Shown: piece by piece, positions 10,226 to 22,690 of the stretch
Layout of the letters: each line of letters starts with the position of its first letter
How positions within the stretch are numbered: the stretch's first letter is position 1
Assembly: GCA_950106755.1 (NCBI GenBank)
Contig: OX467086.1
Span: 19,052,001 to 19,116,000, forward strand
Length of the DNA: 64,000 nt
Direction: 5' to 3'
Origin: Climacium dendroides
Lineage: Eukaryota > Streptophyta > Bryopsida > Hypnales > Climaciaceae
Position numbers and translations under genes: made by a program
The notes under the pieces: model-generated
What the model was told of the DNA's origin: nothing
Databases searched by the model: none
Seen by the model: the letters and a program-made list of their open reading frames with translations, nothing else

Positions 10226-13200
10226 AATTCAAGAAAAAAATTTATCCCACCCCAGCCCACCCCATCCCTTGTGATCTTTATTTTCCTTCTATCTTGTACC
10301 TACTTTGACTAAACAATACTAATTGAAATAAATTCATAAATGTAATGACTTTTCCTATAATAAAAAAAAAATTAAAATCTTGTCAAAAATTGAGATCATT
10401 GGTGCCCAAACCTTCAAGCATTAGATAAAGAAAGGGGCCTAAGGTGCCACGTCAATTTTATGTTTTTATATTTTATATATTTTTTCTGCAATTCTAAATT
10501 AACTCTAATAGCCCTCTTCAGATCAAATTGCTCCATTCTTTCTCCAATGAGTCCTCTAAGGAAACTTTTGAGATTTAATAGCTAATTAACCCCTGAATTA
10601 AAGGCCTACAATGCCATGATCTTGGCTCCTACAACATGATTTTTTGCATCCAAGTCCTTTAGCGGTTAAATGACTAGTAATGAATCCATGCACCAAAAGA
10701 CAATTCACATTCCATTCAACTTAAACTTGCAACTCCTAATCCCAATTTGGTTTATAATTTAATATATGGTTAAAGAGACTTGGGAGGGTGCATTCTCCCT
10801 TTTTTTGATTTGATATTAGTGTACAAACAAAACTTTGCACTCCCTATTCACTTTTTGAATTTTAAATAAAATTAAATAAAAAAATTATGAATAGATTTTT
10901 CTACTTTGAAAGTTTATATTTTGAATTATTGATATTTTATTTATTAATAATAATTAGTTACAAATTTTTGAAGTAAAAAGATACACTGTAGAACTAAAAA
11001 ATAACTTTCACACCCCTATATTATATAAGAAAAAAAATTCTAAAAAATGAACAAAAAATTCCTAAAAATAACTCTCTATTGAAAGTTCATTTTGAGTTGA
11101 ATATTGATGCAATGGTCATCTAAATGTGTTCTTTAAAAATATTTGAGTTAAAAAAATATGCCATTTTAGTGCATTTTTAACTTCTTTTAGAAATCATTCC
11201 ATATTTTATTTGAGTTTGAAAATTTGAGAGTAGAATCCTATAGTCATTAGTAAACAATGCTCAAAATTTGAAGTTAAAATTCTAGTTTATTAGAAACCAC
11301 TTGTTTGCATGTGGTTTGTTGTAGTAGAACTAAATGCACCCTCTAGATAAAGAGATTAGGGTCAATTTATGGATAATTGTATAAATACTAGTACCATCAT
11401 TTTTTGTCACATGTTGTGTCTCGAATAGGTTTAGGAGAATAATTTTGGAGTGCTATTCCTATGAATATAAAATTAATACCAAAAGTAAACATCACTAATA
11501 CCAAGGCTAATACAAGTCTACACAATTGTTTCGTATTTTAAAAACTGATGTAGTACAAAAAAGTTAGTAGGGTTGAGAGTACTTTTAGAAACTATGTTGA
11601 AGAATTTGGAAATGATATTTGGACAATGTCGTTGTTAGACTCCTAGGCCTACTCAAATCTTTTGACCAAAGGATTTCTTGCAATAATTACTTCAAGAATA
11701 TTCAATACATCCATGAAAAGGGTTCTATTGATTTCAATTTTTTAAACAACTAAACAATGATAAACCATCTTTTTTTGGTGTCTAACAACCTAAAAAGATT
11801 AGGGATGTCACATTGGGTGGATTGAAAATTTCTTCCACACATTCTTATACTAGTTAGTCTAGTGCAAGATCCTACAATATTAGGTAAGTAAAAAAAGTTA
11901 ATTCTTAAACGTTAAAAGGGGTTTGAGGGCTTGCAAGGACCATTTCAAGTCTATTTCATAGGCTAAGAACATGTCAATTTTTTTAAATTTAAAAATGATT
12001 AAAATAATAATAAAATATTTTTAAAATATTTATTTAAAAATATATATTTAAAAATATTAACTAATTAATTAATATTATTTGACATGGCATGGTCATGGCC
12101 ACGTCAAATTGTTGATTTGGCACAGTCCCCACAATTCCCCACAATCCAAGAACTCATGGAAACTTGTGGTCTTCTTTTGAATTTTGCCCCGAAACATCTT
12201 CTAATAACTATTGCTCTTTACAATAGAAATGGCAATTTTAAGTGTTTGTTGACCCAAAATGGCTTTGGTCCTTTACGGATTAAAAGTTGTATGAATTTGA
12301 AAATGAATTGCTTCAACAAAAAATTATTTATCACCATTTGAGCACTTCTTCAAAAATGACTAAAAAAATAGGGGACTATTAGAGCTATGGAACTATGATG
12401 TATTTTTTACATGCATTTAGTATTTTTTTTGTTTAATCTTGTACGGGGCATTTGTAGACCTCTCTCACTAGAGTTTTTGTATTGTCCTTGAACCTTAGTG
12501 TAGCCTTCGTTGGTGGCAAAATGGTCTCTCTTGTCATTGGTGCAATAGAATTAATTGTAAATTGATTGAAATGAGGGATCAACAATAAGAATTTGAGGAT
12601 GTCAAAGAGAAAGACAAGACAAAACTCCTTGAAGCATCAAAATTGAGGTTTAATGGAATTTAATGTTGTATTTTAATGAATCACCCTTGTACTTTTTTGA
12701 GTTAAGCCTTCTTTTGACAACTATTGTACAAATTAGGGAGAACTTTATAATTAACTCTAATGCATGACTAATTTTACCTAATATGGATGCTTATTGGATT
12801 GCTAATCGGAATCATTAACAAGTTTCCTAGAGTCAAAATTACATTTCTTGATTTTTATTTGGCTTTCACTTCAATGTGAGTAGGAAGAAACTACTTTTTA
12901 GGAACAACAATTTGCCTTATCAAACTAGAAGTAAGAAAATAGTTGAAGTTCAATGTTAATAAATAGTTTTTAGAAAGTTATATGGGATAGTTGGAAACTT
13001 ACCCGAGTTGCAGCCTTCCTTGCGGTCCTCTAATAAGTACACCAACCAACAATCCCGATTCTCTTCTTGCAACTATTACACATTTATATGAAGAATTCCA
13101 AATTTATATTTCTCATTAATCCAAGATTTGGTTCATTCTAGAAATCTAGGTATATGGCAAAATTTTAGAATTTGTCCTAAGACTCACTAATTTTTTTCCA

Positions 13201-13320
13201 CAATTCCACATTTTGCAAATATAATAAGCTGGCTACCTTATGTGAAGGTTACTTCAGAGTTTTAAAGAAAATTCTACCAATTTCAGTGCTCATCATATGA
13301 ATAGTGTTTTGAGTCTTTAA

Positions 13321-13680
13321 CCCTCTCTGAATATGGGTACTGACCCCTAAAGGACCAAGGTCTTAATTTTGCCAAAAAACACACTCAAAGCTGCCATTTC
13401 TGTAGCAAAGAGTAACAAAATTTGAAAATTATTTTTTCAGCACATCCAACTATAGGATCTTATACCTTACTAGTATGGAAATGTGTGGAAAAAATTTCAG
13501 AAATTTTGACCACATAGATTAAAAGATATTTGCGTTTAAATTGAAAAAAAACTATTTTTTCAGCACCTTGCGGGACTGGATTATTTGACTTTGAACTTTT
13601 TTAACTTAAATTTTTTGCACTACAGAGTTTTGAGCTTTAAATCCTTATTGTGTGAAATTGAGTTGACAAAATTTCAACCC
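13321..13680 (+). repeat. Dispersed repeat D, copy 2
   Basis: Collinear with the segments near 9.90 and 23.96 kb, with the same ACCCCTAAAGGACCAAGG-like head and the TACTAGTATGGAAATGTGTGG core. It diverges by many substitutions and short indels, consistent with an old dispersed element. Confidence 0.5.
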
Positions 13681-14360
13681 ATAGGTACCTGCCCAAAATC
13701 CAATTTGTCCCTTGAAGGGACAATGGTCCTTTAGGGGCTAAGGGCAAACTTCCATATTAAAAATCCACCAAATTTTGCAATAACAAAAGATTTTCTTAAA
13801 CTCTATATGGAAATGTGAAACATTTGAAGAGAAAAATTGGAATAGGTGGATAGCAAAATTTTAAAAAGAGGCTCATGAAAAGCAAGGCAGGTAATTTTTC
13901 AGCTTCTAAAAAAATATTTTAAACATTGGATTTGAACTCTTTGGTTGTTTTTAGTTTGACAATACAACAAAGTTATTCCTCAAATGTATTCCTTCCATCC
14001 TAGAATACATTTTGTTTTTTTTAGAAATGGCTAGACTAACACAAGAGTTGCTCCTATTTTCAAGGGATTGTGTAGTGACTATAACTTCTAGTCAACCCCA
14101 CAAGGAATGAAAGAATGGAAGTCAATAGCAAAGCGACACATGTTGAAAATAGGCAATGAAATTAACAAATTTCTCTCTTTTTTGGAATTGCTTTGGTGCT
14201 ATTAATTTGAATCATTCTCCAAGCAACATTGATACAATGAAGTTTAATGACGTCTTCTATATTCAATTCCAACAATGTCCTATGATTCAACTCCAAGAAA
14301 TTCTCAACAAGAGATTAGTTAGTAGTAGACTAGCAATTGCTATATAGTTGTGGGTTGAAT

Positions 14361-14642
14361 CATTAGAAGACATTTCAGGCCCCTATAGGGCCATTTCAGT
14401 CCTGTTCCCTTGTTGTTCCCCCTGCAGCGACGGAACGGCCAGTTGTCAGGGGAAATTTAAAAAAAAAAAAAAATAGTTCTTAAAATGCCAAAAAAAGTTG
14501 AATTTTAAAAAAAAAATTAAAAATGACATGGCAAGGTCTCAACCACATCAACCTGTTGAGTTGTCATTGTTGCAGTGCACTATAGGGAGTTCCTTGCCAT
14601 GATAACTCACAGCCCTATAGAGGCCTGAAATGTCTTTTAATG
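14361..14642. mobile_element. MITE with 31-bp terminal inverted repeats
   Basis: Bases 14361-14391 and the reverse complement of 14612-14642 match at 29 of 31 positions (core GACATTTCAGGCC-CTATAGGGC). The interior of about 220 bp has an A-rich tract and no ORF. A TTA trinucleotide lies just outside GAAGAC on the left and GTCTT on the right, which would fit a PIF/Harbinger-type target duplication. That assignment is tentative because the two ends are offset by one base. Confidence 0.75.
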
Positions 14643-14883
14643 TCATCACCTTTGGTTGGTTAGAGGATGCGTTTCAATTCCCTTTGTAGGGATTAAATTG
14701 CTATATCTTTGGAGCATGGTATCTACAGATTCCTTTGCTTTAGGGTGTACTAACTTAAGTTGTTGTTAGTCAAGTTGTGAAGAGTTGGTTTCTAATTTAA
14801 TTTGGGACAAATATATATGGAAACCCAAATTTATTTTGGGACAAAGGGAATAGTTTCTAAGTACTCACATAACAAAATTGCAG

Positions 14884-14996
14884 TGTTGTCACATCGGGCG
14901 GATTGGGGTCATCGGACATCCCGGACGGACGGACAAACCGGACGGGACAGACGCACCGTCCGTTCACTATGACAACTTAGCAAAATTGTAAACATC
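14884..14996. repeat. CGGAC-rich tract bounded by short inverted repeats
   Basis: GTTGTCA at the left and TGACAAC at the right bracket about 100 bp rich in GGACGGACGGACA-like words, in otherwise AT-rich DNA. It may be a tiny foldback element. A related GTCACATTGGGTGGATT word appears near 11.8 kb. Confidence 0.35.
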
Positions 14997-15239
14997 AGAA
15001 AACTTGGGTAAAGCAATTCCAATTTTGAAAAACTTGAAAATTTAGTATTTCCCGATCCTGACACAGCATGGAAGTCCGCCCTAAGTGGTTAACAACTCGC
15101 AAAGATCACTCCCCTGGCTATTGCTGAATAATGTTACGATTGTGACCAAAAAAACTTCATTAGGCGAAGAAATTCCAGCAAATGATGAATGCTGGAGGAG
15201 TATTTTTTAAAATGCTCGCAAGAGTGAGAGCTGACAGGG

Positions 15240-15933
15240 ACGGAGCAATTCACATCGATCAAGTCTTGTAAGTTAAGCAAGGTCATTACCCACGTAGCGG
15301 ATCGGATCGGAATCGGTTGGCATTTCTAGCGAACCATTTGCAACTCTCGACAGATCAAGCCTCACGTCAGTCGGGATCGACAGCAGTCGTGATGGAGCTC
15401 GCCGCCGGGGATTCCGGGATCGATGATCATACAAACCTACTTGGATCGGATATCCACACCACCCAGTCCTCCACGCAGTCAGCTCTTCAACACGCCTCCC
15501 CCTACCCGCTCTCTATTTCATTTCAAGTTCTTTTCTTGTGGGTTTCCTGCGCCATTTTCATAGAATTGTGCCAGATAATTAATCGAAATTGACATTACTT
15601 CCCCTCGATCAAGTCCTTGACAGGATTTGCATTCATGCCAGAGTCTTGAGGCTCATCCGCGTGCATGCCATACCTCGCGACTTAACAAACTCCAGCCGGC
15701 CAACTCGCGAGGCTTCCAATCTCGGCACCTCGCACGCACGACCTCTCTCGTTGTTTCTTGCCATGGAGCTTGGTCTCGCTGTTCTCGGTGGTTTGTCCAA
15801 ATTGCAGATATAAAACTGCTCTCGGAGGGTCCCGGTAATCATAATTCAAACTACTCTTTTACAGCAGTTAGCTATATAGAGTTCCTAGGTTTCCCAGTTT
15901 CCCCAATTCGCATTTGTAGCTAGTGGAGTCACG
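15240..15933 (+). promoter_or_regulatory. Upstream region of the carboxypeptidase-like gene
   Basis: Composition becomes balanced about 0.7 kb before the ATG at 15934, as before the other intact gene. ATATAAAA at 15808-15815 and TATATA at 15873-15878 are TATA-box candidates 119 and 56 bp upstream of the ATG. Open frames in this stretch on both strands (such as 15317-15592) have no domain and are not called. Confidence 0.4.
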
Positions 15934-18900
15934 ATGACGAAGCTATTCCAGGTCTTCGTTGTGTACCTGTGCCTAGTTGCGGGGACTTGGTTCGGAGCGG
16001 GAGCGCAGAGCCAGGCTGATGCAGACAAAGTCATGGCATTGCCTGGGCAGCCGGCCGTGGGATTCAATCTGTACGCGGGAAATGTGAATGTGAGTGCAGG
16101 GCGGGAGCTATTTTACGTGTTTGCGCAATGCTCCAACGACAACGCGGGCAATAAACCTTTGGTGATCTGGTTCAATGGAGGTATGGCCGCTGCAACAATG
16201 CTTGCTGACCATCTCTCTACATCCGTAAACCTGCTTTCTCTTAATCACAATTCATGATCTCAGTACCAGTTTACGAGTTTGTTTGTTTTTCTTGGCATTT
16301 AATCTGATGGACAAAAAGGGTACTAATTTCAGTACCAATTGCGTGTTTCCTTCGCGGACAGGTCCTGGATGTTCTTCACTCGCCTCTGGATTTGCACGCG
16401 AGAATGGACCGTTCCAAATCTTGCCGGGCGGCATTGGCCTCACTGTCAACGAATTCGCGTGGAACCAAGGTGCCGAGATTCCTAAAATAATTCATATTTT
16501 GTTGAATGCATTCATAGTTATTCAATTCTTCGCCACCCTAAATCAGGCCCTCATCAGTTTCTGAAGAATAATCATATAGAGGCCTCCCATATGTTAACGA
16601 AATTTCTTGCAATCCAATGCACACAGAAACTACCTTAGGAATCAATAACTAAGCTACTAGTACTCTGTTTGTGTTTGTTATTGCTTGTTTTCCGGACACT
16701 CATTTGAAATATGATTCTGATCGAATTGTAATGATCGAATTCTAGAAAAATTAAGTGGATTGCTTGTTTGGTACACTCACAGAGGTGAACATGATATGGC
16801 TGGAATCGCCGACTGGGGTGGGCTTTTCTTTCTCGAGGTTGAATGTGACAGAGAACGAAGTCGGCGGTGACAAGCGCACAGGTAGCTCACCTCTGTCAAT
16901 TCAATGCTATACATCCTTCTTTCCCAATTGTACATATATTTCACATTTTATGTTCCACAGTTAACACAGGCATGCTACCTTTCATTAGGCTACTAGCTGG
17001 CGCTATTGTGAACCCGGTGGAGGAACCCTGCGTAATTAGGGTTGTTATATTCCGGGTCCAATCCTAAGAGATTCGGTTTGGGTCTCTTCTTTATCCTGGT
17101 GCTCTTTATAATTCTCACATACCACAAACAAAACAGAGCAGGTTTGTGGTAAAGCCAGAGTGGCTGAAAGGTCGTGCATGAAATTCCACTTAGGTCTCAT
17201 AAAAAACTTACGTGAAAGGATCCCTACTACTAGCTTGATCTTCTTAGCATTTGATTTTTTCTAGATACACAAGGTCCTCTTCACTTCGGATAGGAGTTCG
17301 TCACCTTCCATACCTTATTGAATGCTGGATCCGCACAGCAGGTCCTGTATATCTAAATTTCACTTGATCTCCGGATCTAATCTCCCTGTCATATCATGGC
17401 ACTGAATCTGCAGCTGAGGATGCATACAATTTTCTGGTGGGTTGGTTGGCCCGCTTCCCTCAGTACCAAGGTCGAGATTTCTACATAACAGGCGAAAGTT
17501 ACGCAGGTAAGCAAAGCTGATCAATCGCTAATTTGTCACCAAGGAATGTGAACACCGGTTGGATTGTAGAAAATACTAATTTTGTTAGAGTGGCACCCGC
17601 TACCTCAAATTCTTCATTTGAGGGTTAACTTTCAACAATGCGGGGTGAAAATTTTACGGGTTAATTGAAATTGCCTTCACGACTTCCAGAAGCGTGCTGG
17701 GAAAACTAAATCTATAACAGTCCTAGTTTTTAGAGCTTTGTGCAATTGATGGACACAATTTGGCACTCTTAATGACTTCAATATTTCGAAATTGACATTG
17801 AAATAGAGTTTCAACAGTTCCATCTTCCAAGTTGATTGAATTAACACGTGCTTCACCTGATGACAGGGCATTATGTTCCTCAACTGGCCCAAGTGATTGT
17901 GGAGCAAAACAAACTCCCCGGCTTGAAAATCAACCTCAAGGGTTACATGGTCAGTAGTACAGCAACTCCAAACTTATCAAGTAGTACATTCAGAGTAATG
18001 TGTCCTGGACTTGATATAGATCTGAGATTCTGGACTTGGAAAGTGCCAATTTCTTGTTCTTCAGAGAGCCAAATTTGTGCACTGGAATGTCAATTTTGTC
18101 TAATAGTATGGCCATGTGCCCTGCGTACTAAAGCGCGGTTCTTGATGACTTGTTCTCATCAGGTCGGCAACCCTGACATAGACTTCGTTTTGGACTACAC
18201 TGGCGACCTGGACTATTACCACTCCCATGCCATGATCTCCACCGAAACCTACAATGGCATGAAGCAGAACTGCGACTTTTCGGACTGCTGCTCACCGAAA
18301 TGCAACGAGCTGTTCGTGACAATGTATCAAGAGATTGGAGACATCGACTACTACAGTATCTACACGGATAGATGCATTCACCCCAACAAGACACTCAAGC
18401 TCACGGAACCCCAAAAGACTAACCCACCGGTGAGTATTTTCTCCATGAACGTAAGAACCTGGTAATATTGTTGTCAAGGTGGAAATTGCAATTGCAATAA
18501 CTACAACAAATTGGCGCTTATGGCGAAATAGGCCCTCGTAGGATAGGGCGGAAGCTGAAACATATATCCATCTTCAGTTAGAATCTCATGCTTCTTGACA
18601 CTACTTTTGCAAATTTATTAATTAAACCTTCTCCATTTCTTTTGTTCTCAAAACATTGTCCATCTGTGGTTAGAATCTAATGGTTTCACAACTATGAATT
18701 AGCCATATCCCAAACATGAAATAAACTACAATGCATGAAATAAGCTACAAAATCTCTTGTATTATCTCTGAAGCTGCTCTGCAAGTGGAATAAATCCAAC
18801 TGTAGTGTAGAAGCTTGTTCTGATCATCATCAAATTTCCATGTCACTAATATTTTAGGCAAATGCGGGTACCACTATTATGGTTTCCAGATGATGCAACG

Positions 18901-20233
18901 ATTTCGAGGGGGTTACGATCCATGTGCGGAGGACAATGCTGAGATTTACTTCAACAGACCAGATGTGCAGCTTGCATTGCACGCCAACATGAGTGGTAGC
19001 ATCCCCAACAAGTGGACGATGTGCAGGTGATTCAAGATTCCCTGTTTCCTAGCTTAGGTCATGCTACTCGGAGTCTCTTCCAGGCTTTTGTAATCATGCA
19101 ATAGACTCCATTTCATTTGAAAATGCAATTTGAGTATTTTAAAAAGGATGTTTGTAACACTGTTACGAATGAAAATGTTTGATTTCGCAGTCACGCGCTT
19201 TACCAGAACTGGACGGACGCTCCTATGAGCTTGATCCCTACCTACCATGACCTGATCGCTGCTGGCCTCAAGATTTGGGTTTACAGGTGCTTTCTAAAAA
19301 CAATGTCCCAATTTTGGGTGTTCGTAGGTTATGCATCTTGAATCCTTATCATTCATCTTCAATCCTTATCGTTTAAAATTTTAAAATTTTAGTAAACTTT
19401 AAAAACACGTCACTTGTTTCAGTTATGTACGCACTTCAACGTGCTTTGCAATCCTTGTCTTGTAATTGCAAATAAGATTCACAATATTTAAGACATACAT
19501 TTATCCCATTTGCGAAGACAATTGTAAACTGGAAGGACATTAGTTTTGGAAATTCAATGAATGGTACTGAAAGATTGAGGACCTGTGATGTGATTGCAGT
19601 GGGGATGCAGACAGTGTTGTGCCAGTGACTTCCACCAGATTAGGAATTGAAGCCATGAAGTTGCCTATTGTGACACCATGGTCCCCGTGGTATGATGGGC
19701 AACAGGTACGTCATCAACAGATTTAATTTTGCTTTGAATCCACTAAATAATTCTTCCTGTATCAGGCAGGGACACCCAGATTTGCCACGTTTATAAGCCA
19801 CGAAGAATGTGTTGTTTGGATGCCCAATGCAAAAGTTGTAAGATTTCAAAGTTTCAGTAAGATAATAGATGTTGACAATCGCTTCTGACAATTGGTACAT
19901 ATTGATGAAGGACATGAACAATCATCTAATAAGTGACACTTGTGTGCTTTGGTGATCTTGTGTGCTTTATGTTGGATATGATAGTAGCATAGGCCAATCT
20001 TGTACTATGGAGTTGTTGCATTGTCATACTTGAAATCGATTCAAACTTGTTTTAAATTGAATTGGAGATATTGGATTATGTAGGTGGGTGGGCGTGTGGT
20101 GGATTACCAAGGGCTTACTTTTGTGACTGTCCGGGGTGCTGGTCATCAAGTGCCTCAATTATACCCCGGCCGTTTCTTACAATTACTCAAGGCCTTCATT
20201 GCCGGAGAACGTCTTCCAGAGACTGCTTTCTAG
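15934..20233 (+). CDS. Serine carboxypeptidase-like protein (family S10), ten exons
   Basis: Exons: 15934-16180, 16362-16469, 16783-16881, 17414-17506, 17867-17949, 18163-18429, 18890-19026, 19191-19286, 19600-19705 and 20084-20233. All junctions are GT-AG with matching phases, giving 461 aa, the usual family size. The N-terminus is a hydrophobic signal peptide ending near GAGAQS. The substrate-side motif WFNGGPGCSS spans exons 1-2 and [11 protein letters not shown] lies in exon 3. The nucleophile is Ser180 in GESYAG, at the exon 4/5 junction. The Asp motif GDADSVVP begins at about residue 378, and His433 lies in GAGHQVP. Cys-rich FSDCCSPKC lies before the variable linker. S10 proteins are secreted or vacuolar and cleave C-terminal residues; some plant members are acyltransferases, and this sequence does not tell which. 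The exon 7 acceptor is chosen by frame: an alternative at 18857 would need another donor. Confidence 0.93.
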
Positions 20234-20440
20234 TTTAGATTCTCCATTTTCTAATTTTTCTTAAAAGAATTAAGGATGACTTTCCTTATGTAGATGCAAA
20301 GTAGCTTAGTCACAAATACACAATCATCAAGATGTGAAATTTACCACATGCACTCAGTGGGGGCAAGTGTAATCTCTCTTGATGAGATCTTAAACTAGTT
20401 GATGTGTTCTATAGTGAAATGCAATTAAAAAAAAGATATT

Positions 20441-20625
20441 AAACTTTGAGATTCAAAAAGATTGTTGGACATATGCCAAGTAATTTCATTGAATCTCATA
20501 TATTTAGAACTATAGCTTTTGGAAATAAAAGATAAACTTTGAGACTCAAGAAGATTGTCTGGCATTTAATTACCAAATAATTTCATTGAATCTCATACAT
20601 AGAAGGTTATAGTTGTTGGTTGAGT
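20441..20625 (+). repeat. 93-bp imperfect tandem duplication
   Basis: AAACTTTGAGA at 20441 recurs at 20534. Both copies continue with CAA-AAGATTGT, then AATTTCATTGAATCTCATA, and end in a TATAG word. Confidence 0.7.
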
Positions 20626-20630
20626 GATAG

Positions 20631-20785
20631 GTTGCAATGTTTGTTCAAATGTATAGATGTCTACTCTTTGGTAGATAGAAAGGTTCACATTGAGCAACAG
20701 AATTACAAGTTGCAATGTTTATTCAAATGTGTAGATGTCTGCTCTTTGGTAAATAAAAAGGCTCACATTGAACAAAATTGAAGTG
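20631..20785 (+). repeat. 78-bp imperfect tandem duplication
   Basis: GTTGCAATGT at 20631 recurs at 20709, each copy followed by TTCAAATG-GTAGATGTCT-CTCTTTGGTA and CACATTGA. It directly follows the 93-bp duplication but has an unrelated unit. Confidence 0.7.
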
Positions 20786-21389
20786 ACTAGATTATATTAC
20801 CCTCAAGCAATAGTCAAACATTTCAAAGTTTAAGCAATCAAAATTTTTTTAATCCATTTCAAAATTAAAGAAATCATTGACAAGGTCATGAGGATCATAT
20901 AAAAGGTTGGAGATAGAATTAAGAAAAAATAGAACTTGGTAATATAAATAAAACTCTTTTAAAGAATTTTAGAAGGATGTTGTATTAAATCAATCATAAC
21001 ACTCTTGAATATCCTCTTACCATCCCTTACAAGGAGCTATTTAGTCCCTACAATATATAAGTATTGCATCCTTCAAATTCCAAAATTTTGGTTCTTCCAT
21101 GGAGTCGATTCTTGTCAAACCCATTGATTGCATAACTACTCCCTTCATCGTTCCACAAATAGTTTTTTTGTAAAACGATTGTCTCCCTATTCACTCAACA
21201 AACATCCACTAATCTAGATCTATCTGTCTAACCAATGTGGCCTGTCAAATTGTTCTAATCTAAGCCAGTTTGGCCTGTCAAAATTGTTCTATAGTGCAGT
21301 TTCCTGCTCTCACAATTGCCATTAAATTGTTGACTCCATCAATTTCTTCATGGAAGGCACATATTAGTGCGCCCCTACACTCAAAGCCG

Positions 21390-22690
21390 ATGGGGATGGA
21401 AGAACACCTTCTGAAATAAACATGAAAGAAACAGAGCACCAATTTCAGCACCAATTTCAGCAAAAAGGGGCTCAAGATTTTCCACACCAACGAGGCTCAA
21501 GATTTGCATCACCACGTCCAATTTCCCACAACACACAAACCCTAGACCAGCGTAGCGAAGAAGAGCGACGCAGTCCAAGATTGACCACCACCCTAAACAA
21601 ATCTCCAGCTAACAAAGGTGGCAACCAAGGCAACAGTGAAAGCGAACAAACCTATATCTCGGAAATCTCCACTTGCGAAAAACTCTGCCAAGCTGGGCGC
21701 GGACAGACTTGGCAAGATGAGCGACGACGCGGACACCAATCCCGGTCGTTGTCGTCTTCTCCGTCCATTCTCCGCTACCGCTGCATCTTCCGCCTCAGTA
21801 ACGGTCCTGTTCTCACTCAGCGGCGGGTGGTAGAAGGAGCGTCCTGTTTCAGGGTAGCGCCCGTAGAATCGGAACGCAATAACAAAACCCAAATCCGCCG
21901 CTTCTTTCAACACCTGCGCCATCGCTGCACCTACTTCCACTTCCCAATTGCAACTTTCCGCTTGCAACTCGGCCTTGCTCCAGTGGTAGGAAATCGCGAG
22001 TCCTCCCAGCAGTGGATGTGAGGTCGGGTTGTGAATTGTGGGTTGTTGTGGAAGTGGAATTCAGCTTGTTGGGTTGGAGCTGCGGGAGAGGAGAAGAATA
22101 TCTGATGAGCGTCCAGAATGAATTCGAAGTGATCACTTGCTGGGTTTGGGGGCTGAATTCCCGGTTGCTTCAAGCGAAATGGGTCAAGTGCAGTGTCTGT
22201 GGCTGCTTCTTATGGGGAGGTGGAAAGTGCACGAGTTTCGCCTGGCACAAGTCGAGTCCGCAACGCGGGGCGTGGACCTGGACCGCGGGTTTGAACTTTA
22301 AATTGCAGACCGTCAGTGGTCAAGAGCGGGCCCATTCCCGACACTCGTGGCCGCATGTTGCGGGAATTTGCGTGCGCTCTTCGTTCTTCGCAGTCCAATA
22401 CCTCCACTCACGCTTCATACAATCTTTCCATGGCACGGATTTCTGTTGAATGTTTTTGTAGGTGGGGGGGTGGGGGCTGAGAGGCAGGGATTTTATTGGT
22501 TGTGAACCATTTTTTTTTTCATTTGGGCGACTGGTGCACCTACACTTACGGCAGCGACCACTCCTTTTGCTTGATTTTGGAGCGGCGTGCCAGAGAGAAA
22601 CTTCGCTAAGAGAGTCCGGAGTTCCGGACTCGGAAGAAGGAGAATGGACGGACTGCACAGGAAGGAAGAGGCTTTGAATTGACAAAAGCT
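21390..22690. other. GC-rich island of unknown function
   Basis: A 1.3-kb stretch of balanced to GC-rich DNA in AT-rich surroundings, with open frames on both strands. Islands of similar composition in this window are exons or upstream regions, so a gene start or first exon is likely. No frame shows a domain I recognise. The most protein-like one is on the minus strand, about 21593-21967. Confidence 0.5.
21593..21967 (-). CDS. Candidate small protein in the GC-rich island, unrecognised
   Basis: This minus-strand frame has a balanced composition. From the first ATG (about 21917) it would encode roughly 107 aa: MAQVLKEAADLGFVIAFRFY at the start, a short basic GRRRRQRP run, and a C-terminal hydrophobic stretch (IGLFAFTVALVATFVSW) that could be a membrane anchor. 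The frame is open further upstream to about 22059, so it might be an internal or 3' exon. The opposite strand is also open (21422-22021), as often happens in GC-rich DNA, so the strand is not certain. No family is recognised. Confidence 0.3.
   Translation of the reverse strand: MQAESCNWEVEVGAAMAQVLKEAADLGFVIAFRFYGRYPETGRSFYHPPLSENRTVTEAEDAAVAENGRRRRQRPGLVSASSLILPSLSAPSLAEFFASGDFRDIGLFAFTVALVATFVSWRFV

Larger units (their letters stand above)
8927..15239. other. AT-rich spacer with small transposon-like repeats
   Basis: About 6.3 kb with no supported gene. It contains an inverted-repeat element just behind copy B, two members of a dispersed repeat (about 9.90-10.22 and 13.33-13.68 kb), a MITE at 14361-14642 and a CGGAC-rich tract near 14.9 kb. 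The 12084-12341 and 14156-14347 open frames show no domain and were not called. Confidence 0.6.
20234..21389. other. 3' flank of the carboxypeptidase-like gene
   Basis: AT-rich, with no gene seen. It contains two adjacent imperfect tandem duplications (20441-20625 and 20631-20785), described separately. Beyond about 20.8 kb nothing recognisable was found. Confidence 0.5.

Noticed and set aside
21422..22021. 199-aa plus-strand frame in the GC-rich island as a gene
   Set aside because: Composition is biased to Arg/Ser/Gln as expected for the antisense of a coding or GC-rich stretch, and no domain is visible; it is mentioned only with the island.
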